A stretch of 21,353 nucleotides of DNA from JBFMAP01 sp964632135 (GCA_964632135.1 CAZWEI010000014.1:1-21353); one strand, 5' to 3'; shown: positions 11,537-20,242, counted from the stretch's first letter. Numbers and translations: made by a program. Notes: generated by a model not told the origin, from the sequence alone.

Positions 11537-13303
11537 ATGTGCGGGATAGTCGGGTACATCGGAGAAAAGAAGGCCGCGAGCGTGATTTTCGAGGCGCTCA
11601 AGCAGTTGGATTACCGCGGGTACGATTCCGCAGGCATCGCCACGGTGAGCGAGGGAAAAATCCACTGCAAAAAGGACGTCGGTCGTCTTCACGCGATTCA
11701 CGAGAAGCACAACCTCACGGACCTTCCCGGCGCGCTCGGCATCGGGCACACGAGATGGGCCACGCACGGGGTCCCGAACGAGCCGAACGCGCACCCGCAC
11801 TCCGACTGCACGCGCGCAGTATGCCTCGCGCACAACGGGGTGATTGAAAATTACCACGTTTTGAAGGAAGAGCTCGCGCGCCACGGGCACAAATATTCAT
11901 CGGACACGGACAGCGAGGTGGTCGCGCACGTCATCGAGGAAGAGTTGAAAACGGAAAGCGACACTGAGCGCGCGTTCAAGAAGGCGATTGGAAAACTGCA
12001 GGGCTCGTACGCGATTGTGATGCTGCGCGCGCCAGACGAGAAAATCTACGTGGCGCGCAGGGGAAGCCCTATTGTGATTGGCATTGGGAAAGGCGAGATG
12101 TTCTGCGCGTCCGACATTCCTGCGCTCCTTCACCACACGCGCGAGTTTCTAATTTTGGAGGATAATGAGTTTGCATTTCTCACAAGGGAAGGCGCGCGCA
12201 TCGAAAGGGACGGGAAAAATATCGCGCGCAAGCCGATGAGGATAAATTGGACGCCGGAGATGGCGCGCAAGGAGGGGTATGAGTATTTCACGCTCAAGGA
12301 GATTCACGAGCAGCCGCGCACCATAACCGACACGCTGATGGATGAAAAATCAATAGATGAAGTTGCGGAGTTCGCGCGCAGGTTCTTGAGAATCGAGGTC
12401 GTCGCGTGCGGGACGTCGTATCACGCGGGAATGGTTTTCAAGCACCTCATACAGAAGTTCGCGCGCATCCCCTGCGAAACCATAATCGCTTCCGAATACA
12501 AATACGCGCCTGTTACTGACTCGAAGACGCTCGTGCTCGCAATAAGCCAGTCCGGCGAGACCGCGGACACGCTCGCCGCTGTGAAGGAGGCGAAGGTAAG
12601 GGGTGCGCGAGTGCTCGCGCTCGTGAACGTTCTCGGGAGTTCGCTCACGCGCGAGGCTGACAAGGTTTTCTACACGCACGCAGGACCTGAAATTTCGGTC
12701 GTTTCCACGAAAGCATTTACGTCGCAACTCGCCGCGCTCGCGCACGTGGCGTTCGAGCTCGCGAACAGGAAAGAGATGATTGAGCATCTGCGAACGATTC
12801 CGAATGTTGTTGAGGAAATTCTGAAAAGAGAAAATGAAATTGAGGAGCTCGCGCGCAAACTTAAAGATAAGAATGATTTCTTCTTCATCGGGAGGGGAAT
12901 CTCGCATCCCACGGCGATGGAGGGCGCGCTCAAATTAAAAGAGATTAGTTATTCGCACGCAGAGGCATACCCTGGAGGAGAACTGAAGCACGGGCCCCTG
13001 AGTTTGCTCGAGAAGGGCGTGCCAGTCATCGCTATCGCGCCCAACGATGAAACGAAATCGAAGATGCTCGGGAACATAAAGGAGTGCAAGGCGAGGAGCG
13101 CGCTTCTCATTGCGCTCTCTGACTCGGATGAAATTCTGGAGGAGGCGGATTTGAAAATAAGAATGCCTGCGGGCATCGCGCCGGAACTCACGCCAATCGT
13201 TTACATCATCCCGCTGCAGTTGCTCGCGTACCACATCGCGACAATGCGCGGGCTCGACCCGGACAAGCCGAGAAACCTCGCGAAGAGCGTGACTGTTGAA
13301 TGA
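11537..13303 (+). CDS. glmS: Glucosamine-fructose-6-phosphate aminotransferase
   Basis: It converts fructose-6-phosphate and glutamine to glucosamine-6-phosphate and glutamate, the first step to UDP-GlcNAc. The N-terminal class II glutaminase domain (residues 2 to about 215) begins MCGIVGYIG, so Cys2 becomes the nucleophile after Met removal. GHTRWATHG and HNGVIENY are canonical. Two SIS sugar-isomerase domains follow: CGTSYHAG and ISQSGETADTLAAVK in the first, and RGISHPTAMEGALKLKEISY with GGELKHGP in the second. The terminus PRNLAKSVTVE matches the conserved tail with its catalytic Lys. At 588 residues it is full length. It heads a tight plus-strand group of four genes ending with trm1. Its substrate can come from the cupin PGI at 4831. 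Confidence 0.97.
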   Translation: MCGIVGYIGEKKAASVIFEALKQLDYRGYDSAGIATVSEGKIHCKKDVGRLHAIHEKHNLTDLPGALGIGHTRWATHGVPNEPNAHPHSDCTRAVCLAHNGVIENYHVLKEELARHGHKYSSDTDSEVVAHVIEEELKTESDTERAFKKAIGKLQGSYAIVMLRAPDEKIYVARRGSPIVIGIGKGEMFCASDIPALLHHTREFLILEDNEFAFLTREGARIERDGKNIARKPMRINWTPEMARKEGYEYFTLKEIHEQPRTITDTLMDEKSIDEVAEFARRFLRIEVVACGTSYHAGMVFKHLIQKFARIPCETIIASEYKYAPVTDSKTLVLAISQSGETADTLAAVKEAKVRGARVLALVNVLGSSLTREADKVFYTHAGPEISVVSTKAFTSQLAALAHVAFELANRKEMIEHLRTIPNVVEEILKRENEIEELARKLKDKNDFFFIGRGISHPTAMEGALKLKEISYSHAEAYPGGELKHGPLSLLEKGVPVIAIAPNDETKSKMLGNIKECKARSALLIALSDSDEILEEADLKIRMPAGIAPELTPIVYIIPLQLLAYHIATMRGLDPDKPRNLAKSVTVE

Positions 13304-13318
13304 TTTGATGGTGGTTAT

Positions 13319-13756
13319 ATGGTTGATTTGGGAAAACTATACGAAAAATACCCCAATAAAGTTATGATTGTGTGGATTTCTCTTATTGGCGTGGGAGCTG
13401 CTCTGGGGGGTCTGGTCGCAGAGGTGACACATCTCGATTCGTATATGAATTCTCTTGGAAATAAGGTATATGGAATTATTTATGGTAAACCTGAAACCAG
13501 ACAGGAGGCACCCGCTCAGCCTGGCAAAAAAACAGAAAAGCAACAAGCTGTACCCGACACGCTGAAATCTCGTGATACTACGTCTGAGATGCAGGGAAAG
13601 GAAAAAGATAGCGCATTAAAACCAGTTAAACAAGATAAAAAATTAGCAACCGTGACAACAGTGCACAGGGAAAGAATATTTTTCAATGGATCTGGTGGTA
13701 TGGACACGAGCAGGTATAACCAGTTTCGACCGCGCAGCAACCTCGCGCGCGTTTGA
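13319..13756 (+). CDS. One-helix membrane protein with a Gln/Lys-rich tail
   Basis: No family is recognised. The 145-residue protein has one hydrophobic segment (about residues 15-36, VMIVWISLIGVGAALGGLVA). A region of about 85 residues rich in Lys, Gln, Pro and Thr follows that looks disordered, and the end is Arg-rich. The start is fixed by GGTGGT at 13310-13315. It begins 15 bases after glmS and is followed 18 bases later by another unknown gene, so it is part of that operon. Codon use is more AT-rich than in glmS and GCGC runs are nearly absent until the last few codons, which suggests insertion or weak constraint. Confidence 0.75.
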   Translation: MVDLGKLYEKYPNKVMIVWISLIGVGAALGGLVAEVTHLDSYMNSLGNKVYGIIYGKPETRQEAPAQPGKKTEKQQAVPDTLKSRDTTSEMQGKEKDSALKPVKQDKKLATVTTVHRERIFFNGSGGMDTSRYNQFRPRSNLARV

Positions 13757-13774
13757 AAAAATCGGGGCGAGTCT

Positions 13775-14257
13775 ATGAAAATAAAACACGAATCCGAGAT
13801 AAGCAGGATAGAAAACAGGATACGGGAAAGCCTTAGGGACCAGCTCGGCAGGATTAAAAAATGGCTCGGGGAAACAGAAGAGGCCGAGGATTTTATCCAC
13901 GAGATGGACAGGTACGTGCTGGGCAATTTCCTGACCACGGTCAGCGTCATGTACTCTCCCTATCAGCGCAACAAGGGCAGCGACGAGTGGTACCAGGACG
14001 TCGGGGAGTTGTACGGCGCTCTCGGGAGGTATCTGTTCACGGCGGCGAAAATAAGGCACATTTTAAAGCGCCTAAAAGAAAAAGAGATTGGTATTTTTCA
14101 GGATGAGCTGTGGACTTTGCTAAGGCTGTCGAGATATGAGAACCTGATCACGCGGGAGGGAGTTAGGGATTTCAACAAAAAACTTTCCGGGATAGAGGAA
14201 TTTTTTGAAAACGCCGAAATAAAGGGCATTTTTGAAAAAGCGGAGAAACGAGGATAG
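13775..14257 (+). CDS. Hypothetical helical cytoplasmic protein
   Basis: No family is recognised. The 160-residue protein is highly charged and apparently all-helical, with no signal or membrane segment. It begins with a coiled-coil-like stretch (about 5-40), has an aromatic-rich middle (SVMYSPYQRNKGSDEWYQDVGELYGALGRYLF) and ends with a basic/acidic helix. It starts 18 bases after the previous gene, and trm1 starts 25 bases after its stop, so all are probably on one transcript with glmS. A partnership with the membrane protein just upstream is possible from position only. Confidence 0.75.
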   Translation: MKIKHESEISRIENRIRESLRDQLGRIKKWLGETEEAEDFIHEMDRYVLGNFLTTVSVMYSPYQRNKGSDEWYQDVGELYGALGRYLFTAAKIRHILKRLKEKEIGIFQDELWTLLRLSRYENLITREGVRDFNKKLSGIEEFFENAEIKGIFEKAEKRG

Positions 14258-14282
14258 TCGATTTTTGATTCGGGGCTGGGTC

Positions 14283-15389
14283 ATGGAAATAAAAAATGGA
14301 ATCAGTGAAGGCCTCGCGCGCATCCATCTCGAGAATGGCGTTTTCTTCAATCCCGAGATGGAGTTGTGCAGGGATGTTTCCTCTCTCGCTGTGGGAACAC
14401 TCGGCGAGAAGTTGAGTGTTTGTGATGGATGTTGCGCTAGTGGGGTTCGCGGCATCCGCTACAAATTGGAGAATAGAAATATCGCGCGCGTCGAGTTCGT
14501 TGACTTGAGCGAGAAGGCGTGCAAACTCGCGAAGAAAAATATTCGCGCGAACAAACTGCGCGCGTGTTCGGTTCATTGCGAGGACCTGAATCTGTTTCTT
14601 TATAAGAAAAATTTTGATTTGCTTGAGATAGATCCTTTCGGTTCTCCTGTCCCTTATTTATACGCGGCGCTCCGCTCCTTTGCGCGCGTGCGCGAGGGCG
14701 TTCTTTCCGTAACCGCAACTGACATGGCCGTGCTGTGCGGCGCGCATCCGAGCGCGTGCCTGAAGAATTACCAGGCGCGCCCAATCGACAATGAATTCTG
14801 CCACGAGATTGCCGCGCGCATCCTGCTCGGAAAAGTCGCGCGCACTGCGAGCGAATTTAATTTAGGGATAGAACCGCTTCTCACTTTCTCGCATCAACAC
14901 TTCATAAAAATATTCGTGAGAGTAAGGAAAGGGGCGAAATACGCTGTTGAGTCGATGCGCGCGCTTGGTTATGTTTCGTATTGCGGCGCGTGCCTCAACC
15001 GCGAGGCGAGGAAAGGCGTTGTTGTTCGGGAGATGTGCGCGTGCGGGAAGAAGTTTGATTTTGCCGGTCCGCTCTGGCTTGGAAAACTGGAGGACGCGGG
15101 TTTCGTGAGGAAAATGGAAAAATTGAACGCTGCGCGCGCATACAGGAATAAAAGAAAAATCGCCTCGCTGCTCGCGCTCATACGTGAGGAAGCGGAAATG
15201 CCGCCAACATATTTCGATATGCATAAAATTTGCGAGAAGATGAAATGCACGCCGCCGAAACTGGAATCTGCAATCGCGCGCCTGCGCGAGAGGGGATTCC
15301 GCGTGACGAAAACTCATTTTCGCGAGAACTGCGTAAGGACGGACGCAGACGTGAAAGAAGTGAAGAAGGCGGTAGGAAAGAGCATCTAG
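14283..15389 (+). CDS. trm1: tRNA (guanine26-N2)-dimethyltransferase
   Basis: It methylates G26 of tRNA once or twice using S-adenosylmethionine. At 368 residues it has typical archaeal Trm1 features: VFFNPEMELCRD near the start, the SAM loop VCDGCCASGVRGIRY (residues 47-60), the catalytic motif LEIDPFGSPVPYLYAAL (Asp117), then TATDMAVLCGAHPSAC and NEFCHEIAARILLG. A zinc-type cysteine set, C234-x2-C237 and C252-x-C254, lies before GPLWLG, as in the family. I chose ATG 14283 over an in-frame TTG at 14232 because the latter would overlap the previous gene and add residues unlike the family. Its TAG overlaps the stop of the convergent gene at the shared bases CTAG (15386-15389). Confidence 0.95.
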   Translation: MEIKNGISEGLARIHLENGVFFNPEMELCRDVSSLAVGTLGEKLSVCDGCCASGVRGIRYKLENRNIARVEFVDLSEKACKLAKKNIRANKLRACSVHCEDLNLFLYKKNFDLLEIDPFGSPVPYLYAALRSFARVREGVLSVTATDMAVLCGAHPSACLKNYQARPIDNEFCHEIAARILLGKVARTASEFNLGIEPLLTFSHQHFIKIFVRVRKGAKYAVESMRALGYVSYCGACLNREARKGVVVREMCACGKKFDFAGPLWLGKLEDAGFVRKMEKLNAARAYRNKRKIASLLALIREEAEMPPTYFDMHKICEKMKCTPPKLESAIARLRERGFRVTKTHFRENCVRTDADVKEVKKAVGKSI

Positions 15390-16099
15390 CGGAGATTAAG
15401 ACGGTTGTTCTGACTCGTAGTTTTTGGCGGATCATTGCGTGGTTGGATTCCAAATGAGTTTTTCTTTAAAGCAATAACAAGACCTTTATCCCGAATTCGC
15501 ATAATGTCGGGTGCTAGTGCTTCTACTAATTCTTTAACGGATGGATTTCCGTTTGCGGGTGCCTTTTTTAACGCATCTGCAATTTTTTCTGAACCGAATT
15601 CCAAAGCTAACACGGAAATAACTTCGCTTGCGGGTTTGAGTAATTCTGCGTTTGCGAGTGCATTTGCGAGAGGATTCATGGTTTCCTCAAGACCGGATTT
15701 CGTAACGAAGTCAAAAAATATTTGATTTGCCCTCTCTTGTGCTTTTCTGTAAACTGGGTCGCCGGAATGCTGGCCTTTGAACAGAGTTAAAAGGAAATCT
15801 ATGGTTTTTTCCGGACCGATTTTTTTGATGAGTTTTGCCGCTAGGTTGCAAACATTTTCGTTACAAAGTAGGCTAGGGAGATACATTGCGGTGGATTTAC
15901 CAAAACCCGCCCGGTCAAGTTGCAGGATTAGCTCCTCGCAATTATCGCGCGTGTTCTTATCCATGAGCCCGGACACGACCAGCCTCGAAATAGTATACCT
16001 ATACTCTTCCTCTCCCGCTAGTTGGACAAGATATGGAAAATTGGCTGGGTTTTTGAGCAGGTCCGTTATCTCATCGACTTCCGCTTGGCGGATTCCCAT
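15386..16099 (-). CDS. Hypothetical helical-repeat (HEAT/ARM-like) protein
   Basis: No family is recognised with confidence. The 237-residue protein is soluble and nearly all helical, with repeated pairs of amphipathic helices (for example TRDNCEELILQLDRAGFGKS, NVCNLAAKLIKKIGPEKTIDFLL), suggesting a HEAT/ARM-like solenoid used for protein binding. Because ATG 16099 lies about 25 bases from a strong AT box at 16114-16129, the message is probably leaderless. The gene is more AT-rich than its neighbours and almost lacks GCGC runs, as does the first gene in the window. It follows the VTT protein gene by 41 bases but has its own promoter. Its end overlaps trm1 by four bases. Confidence 0.78.
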   Translation of the reverse strand: MGIRQAEVDEITDLLKNPANFPYLVQLAGEEEYRYTISRLVVSGLMDKNTRDNCEELILQLDRAGFGKSTAMYLPSLLCNENVCNLAAKLIKKIGPEKTIDFLLTLFKGQHSGDPVYRKAQERANQIFFDFVTKSGLEETMNPLANALANAELLKPASEVISVLALEFGSEKIADALKKAPANGNPSVKELVEALAPDIMRIRDKGLVIALKKNSFGIQPRNDPPKTTSQNNRLNLR

Positions 16100-16113
16100 G
16101 CATTATTTGCTCA

Positions 16114-16129
16114 CTTTAAATTTTTAAAT
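16114..16129 (-). promoter_or_regulatory. TATA box of the helical-repeat protein gene
   Basis: The minus strand reads atttaaaaatttaaag, centred 20-25 bases before ATG 16099. This spacing predicts a transcript that begins at or next to the start codon. Confidence 0.6.
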
Positions 16130-16140
16130 GCTCCGGAAAT

Positions 16141-16689
16141 TCAAAACACAAAAACGCTCGCGCTCCCCAGGTAAGCGAGCGCGATTGACTGCAGGATTTT
16201 CCCGAGCGCGGCAGCGAAAAGAAATTTCCACCATGTGTATTTGAGCGCGCCCGCCGCGATGCCCGCGAGGTCGAACAGCGGGTTGGGGATGAGCGCGAAA
16301 ACGAAAATCGTAAGGAAACCGTTTTTCTCCATCCATTTTTTTACTTTTTCGTACGAGCGTATTTTCTTATCCTCGATGAGCGCGCTGCCTCCGTAGCCGA
16401 AAATGTAACCGCTCAACTCGCCGAGAGCCGCGCCGATTCCGGCAACGAAGCCGAGAGCCAGCGGGTCGAGGTATCTCCCGAGCACGAAGACGCCGAAAAG
16501 ACCAGGGACTGGGAGGATGATTGTCGCGTTGGAGAGAAGCATTATGAGGAAGGCGGCGCCGTATCCGAGCGAGCGGAAGTTTTTCTCCTCGCTGAGAAAT
16601 TTGATAGGATTAAAGTAGAGGATGAGCGCTGTAAGGATGAGCGCGAGAATTATCAGGACGTAACCGCGGTTGCGTTTCACGTCGGCCAT
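16141..16689 (-). CDS. VTT/DedA-family (SNARE-associated) membrane protein
   Basis: The 182-residue protein has about five hydrophobic segments and the VTT-domain signature. GIGAALGELSGYIFGYGG contains the conserved Gly/Glu re-entrant motif, and FALIPNPLFDLAGIAAGALKYTWWKF matches the second motif with the conserved Pro-Asn-Pro and Asp. Family members are linked to lipid movement across membranes and membrane homeostasis; the substrate here is unknown. A short Arg/Lys-rich N-terminus puts that end in the cytoplasm. Its ATG lies one base past the stop of the FIST gene (tgggag-type purines overlap that stop), so translation is probably coupled. Confidence 0.88.
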   Translation of the reverse strand: MADVKRNRGYVLIILALILTALILYFNPIKFLSEEKNFRSLGYGAAFLIMLLSNATIILPVPGLFGVFVLGRYLDPLALGFVAGIGAALGELSGYIFGYGGSALIEDKKIRSYEKVKKWMEKNGFLTIFVFALIPNPLFDLAGIAAGALKYTWWKFLFAAALGKILQSIALAYLGSASVFVF

Positions 16690-16690
16690 C

Positions 16691-18001
16691 TTACTCCCTG
16701 TACCACATCGGGTTCGACCACACGCGGTCTCCTGCGAAAATCCTGTTCGAAATCACGAAGATGACCACGCTGCCGTCATGGTGCCCCGCCACTCCTGCGC
16801 GCGTAGCCTGCTCCCCGTACCCGTAAAAGCCGATGAGCGGCGCGTTCCCGAGGACTTTTTTAATCTCCTGGATTTCCCTGCGCGCGCTCTGCTCCCCGAG
16901 AACCTCGAGGCGCGAGGCGCAGTTGAAAATGAGCACGGCCGCAATCTCCTTCTTGTCGAGATGCGCCGAGGCCTGCTTCGCAGCCTTCACGCAGGAGGCT
17001 ATGAGTTTCTCGTGGCTGCGCATATCGCCGATTTCGGCGTCCATCACGCGCACAGGAACATTATGCGGAACGTGCGCGCTGAAAAAGAGCGCGCCATCCT
17101 TGCGGATTGAGAGCGGAATGCGGATTCTGTACTCGCCGTTGTGCTCTGGAATCCCGAGCGGGTGCTCGCGGAGCACGCGGAGAACCTCCGCCTCGCTGTT
17201 TAGGTGCTGAATGCCTAGAATTTCCTTGTAAACGTCGAGCGCGCGCCTCTCGTCCAACTCGTAGAGAACATTATCTTTTGCGTGCGTGACAACCGCCGCG
17301 CGGCCCTTTGGCTTCCAGCCATGCTCAATTCCAACCCCTGTGATGAGGTCGCTCGCAATCAGCGCAACGGGCACGCTGTCGGTGAGAACGAATTCGTTGC
17401 AGAATTGGAAGCACTTCTCGAGCCTCATGTCGTCGGCAGCAGAGCCGCCTATCACCTGCGCGCCGTAGCCGAGAACATCGGTTATCCCATCGATTATCTC
17501 GCTACCGTTCCCGTTCAATCCATCGGGAAGCATGATTACTGTGAATGGCGCGTACTTGCCGAACGCCTTCGCGCCCTTCTCCTTGGATTTCGATTTTATG
17601 CTCTTGCGCGTCGCGAGCGTGACGTCAAACTTCATCTTGCTCGCGAGGGAATGCGCTGCCTCCTGGCCCGCGAGCCTCGAGTGCTTTGTTACGTCTTTCC
17701 CCAAGCCGACGAGAAATTTCATGTAATCGGATCTTATCGCCATCACAGCGACAGACCACCTGCGCGGTCCCTTTTCGGTTATTTCGGCAGCGGATGAGCA
17801 CCCAATCAGCGGCGCCTGCCGGGTTATTTCGCGAACTCCTGCGAGAAGCCTGCCCAGCTCGTACCGGACAGAAGCAAAAACGAGAACGAAGTCCGCGCGC
17901 TTCTGCCCCGTTTTCCTGAGCGCGAGCGCTGCGGCATGTTTTCCAGCCTTGTAAGAATCAGCTACAGAGCTCAAGCCCACGCCTACTGCAATCTTCCTCA
18001 T
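16691..18001 (-). CDS. FIST-domain sensor protein
   Basis: FIST domains (N plus C parts) are proposed to sense small ligands, possibly amino acids, in bacterial and archaeal signalling. The N part begins at MRKIAVGVGLSS and includes APLIGCSSAAEIT. The middle (PFTVIMLPDGLNGNGSEIIDG, QVIGGSAADDM) is characteristic, as is the C part with NAPLIGFYGYGEQ before the end. It has no output domain, so it is a stand-alone sensor. I chose ATG 18001 (436 residues) over an in-frame start at 18031, because GGTG precedes it and the TATA box at 18031-18040 would otherwise lie inside the gene. A Ser/Lys-rich insert (about 145-165) is unusual. It is co-transcribed with the VTT protein gene. Confidence 0.87.
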   Translation of the reverse strand: MRKIAVGVGLSSVADSYKAGKHAAALALRKTGQKRADFVLVFASVRYELGRLLAGVREITRQAPLIGCSSAAEITEKGPRRWSVAVMAIRSDYMKFLVGLGKDVTKHSRLAGQEAAHSLASKMKFDVTLATRKSIKSKSKEKGAKAFGKYAPFTVIMLPDGLNGNGSEIIDGITDVLGYGAQVIGGSAADDMRLEKCFQFCNEFVLTDSVPVALIASDLITGVGIEHGWKPKGRAAVVTHAKDNVLYELDERRALDVYKEILGIQHLNSEAEVLRVLREHPLGIPEHNGEYRIRIPLSIRKDGALFFSAHVPHNVPVRVMDAEIGDMRSHEKLIASCVKAAKQASAHLDKKEIAAVLIFNCASRLEVLGEQSARREIQEIKKVLGNAPLIGFYGYGEQATRAGVAGHHDGSVVIFVISNRIFAGDRVWSNPMWYRE

Positions 18002-18030
18002 ATCGCACCGGGAAGTAATAGAAAAAAGCA

Positions 18031-18040
18031 CCTTATAAAT
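18031..18040 (-). promoter_or_regulatory. TATA box of the FIST-VTT operon
   Basis: The minus strand reads atttataagg about 30-40 bases before ATG 18001. This predicts a leader of roughly 8-10 bases containing the GGTG at 18006-18009, and it rules against the longer start. Confidence 0.65.
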
Positions 18041-18070
18041 ACTGCGGTGTTGTTCGGTTCTTGGCGGTCG

Positions 18071-20209
18071 TTACATCTCTTTTGGGCTTGGAGGATGTTC
18101 CTCGCTTCGCGCGGATTCTGTGGGCGGTTGTGACGCGAACCTCTCCTCCTTTGTCTCCTCAACGCTTGGGAGTTTCAGGGCGATTGTTTTGCTCGTCTCG
18201 TCGTAGCTCGTCTCATAGACAAGCGAGATGTTTTTGACAAACTCCGCGCGCCATCCGCTCATCTCACCCGCAAACGCGTATTCGCCTGTCTCCGCAAGGC
18301 CGTTGAGCGCGCGTATAATCGCAGGGACGTCGCTTTCCTTAGCGCCGCTCTTTTCGGCAAGCCATTCTGCTGTCGCGACCAGCTCTGCCTCGTATGGCTT
18401 GTCCGCTGCCTTGAAAACGCCTTTTTCAGCTGTTAAACTCATTTTTGCAGGCGAGAGGTCGCGCAGTTTTCCCATCTTCTCAGCAAACTCCACGTTTGTG
18501 AGCGCGGTCTCCTTTTCCTTTTTCAGCTCTTTTACCGCGTTCTCCACTACTTTGAAATCAACTGTCCTGTTTTCATCGGTTATGCCGGTATTTTTCATCA
18601 CGCGCCCCTTGAGTTCTGGAATCGTGCTGAGCTCTACAATCTTAATCTGACTAATTTCAAAAGTCCCGGGCGGGTTGTGCCTAGCCCTAATTTTATTTAA
18701 ATTTATCGTAAGAGCTTCAACTTCTTTCCCCATGGCTTCGCGCAGTTTCGCTGGCCCTCCCTCTGCATTGAGCACATCGTTCGCTTCCTTTTGTTTTGTC
18801 CTGTCTCCACCGACAACAGAATAAACCGCGCTCACTGCTGCATCAGGCGAGATTTCCTTAACCGCAAGTGCGGGAGGTGCGGAGAAGAGCCTCATTTCTG
18901 TTATGTTGTTTCCGTCCATTTTCGTATCCACGGCAAGCGAAAGAAGGACTGCAGTCTTAGCGCGCAGATGGCCGCCTTCTGGGACTGAGTACACTCCATC
19001 CCTAACCACGCCGTCAATTGCATCTCTTATCCCGGTTGTTGCTTCGCGGGTCTCCCCGACACCGCTCTCGTGCGCTACGCGCTCGGCAAACTTGTCCAAC
19101 GCCGCGTTGTACTCTCCGAGTTTGCCTTTGAAATCAGGTTTCGTGTAATCCCTAAGCTCGTTTGCCATTGCGCGAAGTTTTTCGAACTCGATTTTCAATT
19201 CCACACTGGCGAGCACGCCCTTTCTCTTATCTATTTCCTTTTCAACAGCTTCCTTGGCGTCGTTGTATTTCACGTGGCCATCTATTGCTTTGACCTGCAG
19301 CGCGCTCTGGATTTCCGGAAGTTCCGCGAGTTCGGTGATATAAACGTCAGTATGCCCGCTCACCTCTGGAAGCTTGTGCCTTGCATCAAGGTTTTTCTTT
19401 GCGTTTTCGAGCGCCCGCACGTCTCCCATTAGTTTTTCTCTCACGCCGTACGGGGCGCCGCCCCCCTCCTCTTCAAATTTTGCGATGACGTCGGCTTTTG
19501 TCTTCTCGCCCTTGAGATAAGAATCAACCACTTGCTTCGTTTCATCAGTCGTTTGCTCAACTGTTTCTGGCAACTCGGTTATCAGTTTTGGTTCATAAAC
19601 ATGAAACCGTGGTTGAGGAAGCTTTATCTCGGGTACCTCGGCAACTCCGGTACCTCCGGCACCACCGCTTGGCGCTCCACCGCCTCCAGGCTCGCCACCG
19701 GCTCCGCCACCGCCAAACTCCTTTTGCATGCCCGCATACAAGGAGGTGAGGTATTCCTTCGCGCCGGAAACTTTCGCCTTTGCTATTAGGTCGCTGATGT
19801 TGTTACAACCTACCAAATCGACCGTAGCCTTACCGATTCCTTCAAAAGAAGCGTAAGCGAGAAACATCGCCTTCCTCTCTTCTGCGTCAGGCCCCTTGAA
19901 AAAGTCGTCATTGAATATGCCCTTTCGCTCTGCGGCAACGTTCATCTCGCCGAAATATTTTACCGCAAGCTCTATGCTGCCCTCGTAAGTCTTAACTTTT
20001 TCCTTGTCCTTTTCGCCCTTTTCGTTCGCAAGTGTCCAGGGGCTGTCGTGAAACCTCGCCGCTTCGTACTTGATAACATACAGGTTAGATGAACTTGCAA
20101 GATTTTTTGTGGCCGGTTCACTCTTTAGTGTTGATTCTGTCTTTGGCCAATGGGTATTGAACTCAGTACTTTTTGTCTTTTCGTGCGTTTTCTCGAAAAC
20201 TGTAGCCAT
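18071..20209 (-). CDS. 712-residue unknown protein with a duplicated module
   Basis: No family is recognised. There is no signal peptide and there are no membrane segments; the composition is charged and helical, so it is probably cytoplasmic. Order: an N-terminal region (1-164) with a single Cys, a Gly-rich hinge (165-187), then two homologous modules, about residues 226-446 and 460-682, and a polar tail. Matching landmarks include ARHKLPEV versus ARHNPPGT, ITELAELPEI versus IVELSTIPEL, AVEKEIDKRKGVLASVE versus AVKELKKEKETALTNVE, and AERVAHESGVGE versus AEWLAEKSGAKE. GGGGTGG at 20214-20220 fixes the ATG. It lies 33 bases after purM on the same strand. A structural or scaffold role is a guess. 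Confidence 0.85.
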   Translation of the reverse strand: MATVFEKTHEKTKSTEFNTHWPKTESTLKSEPATKNLASSSNLYVIKYEAARFHDSPWTLANEKGEKDKEKVKTYEGSIELAVKYFGEMNVAAERKGIFNDDFFKGPDAEERKAMFLAYASFEGIGKATVDLVGCNNISDLIAKAKVSGAKEYLTSLYAGMQKEFGGGGAGGEPGGGGAPSGGAGGTGVAEVPEIKLPQPRFHVYEPKLITELPETVEQTTDETKQVVDSYLKGEKTKADVIAKFEEEGGGAPYGVREKLMGDVRALENAKKNLDARHKLPEVSGHTDVYITELAELPEIQSALQVKAIDGHVKYNDAKEAVEKEIDKRKGVLASVELKIEFEKLRAMANELRDYTKPDFKGKLGEYNAALDKFAERVAHESGVGETREATTGIRDAIDGVVRDGVYSVPEGGHLRAKTAVLLSLAVDTKMDGNNITEMRLFSAPPALAVKEISPDAAVSAVYSVVGGDRTKQKEANDVLNAEGGPAKLREAMGKEVEALTINLNKIRARHNPPGTFEISQIKIVELSTIPELKGRVMKNTGITDENRTVDFKVVENAVKELKKEKETALTNVEFAEKMGKLRDLSPAKMSLTAEKGVFKAADKPYEAELVATAEWLAEKSGAKESDVPAIIRALNGLAETGEYAFAGEMSGWRAEFVKNISLVYETSYDETSKTIALKLPSVEETKEERFASQPPTESARSEEHPPSPKEM
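18164..19534 (-). repeat. Coding duplication, two modules of about 665 bases
   Basis: Module A is encoded at about 18872-19534 and module B at about 18164-18832. Similarity is seen at the protein level only, spread over the whole module, with small insertions, so the duplication is ancient. Confidence 0.75.
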
Positions 20210-20242
20210 CCAACCACCCCTTTTAATTATGGCTTTTCTTCC

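Noticed and set aside
12350..12907. A 185-codon minus-strand frame inside glmS
   Set aside because: GlmS is unmistakable across this stretch and the antisense reading is Arg-rich with no family resemblance.
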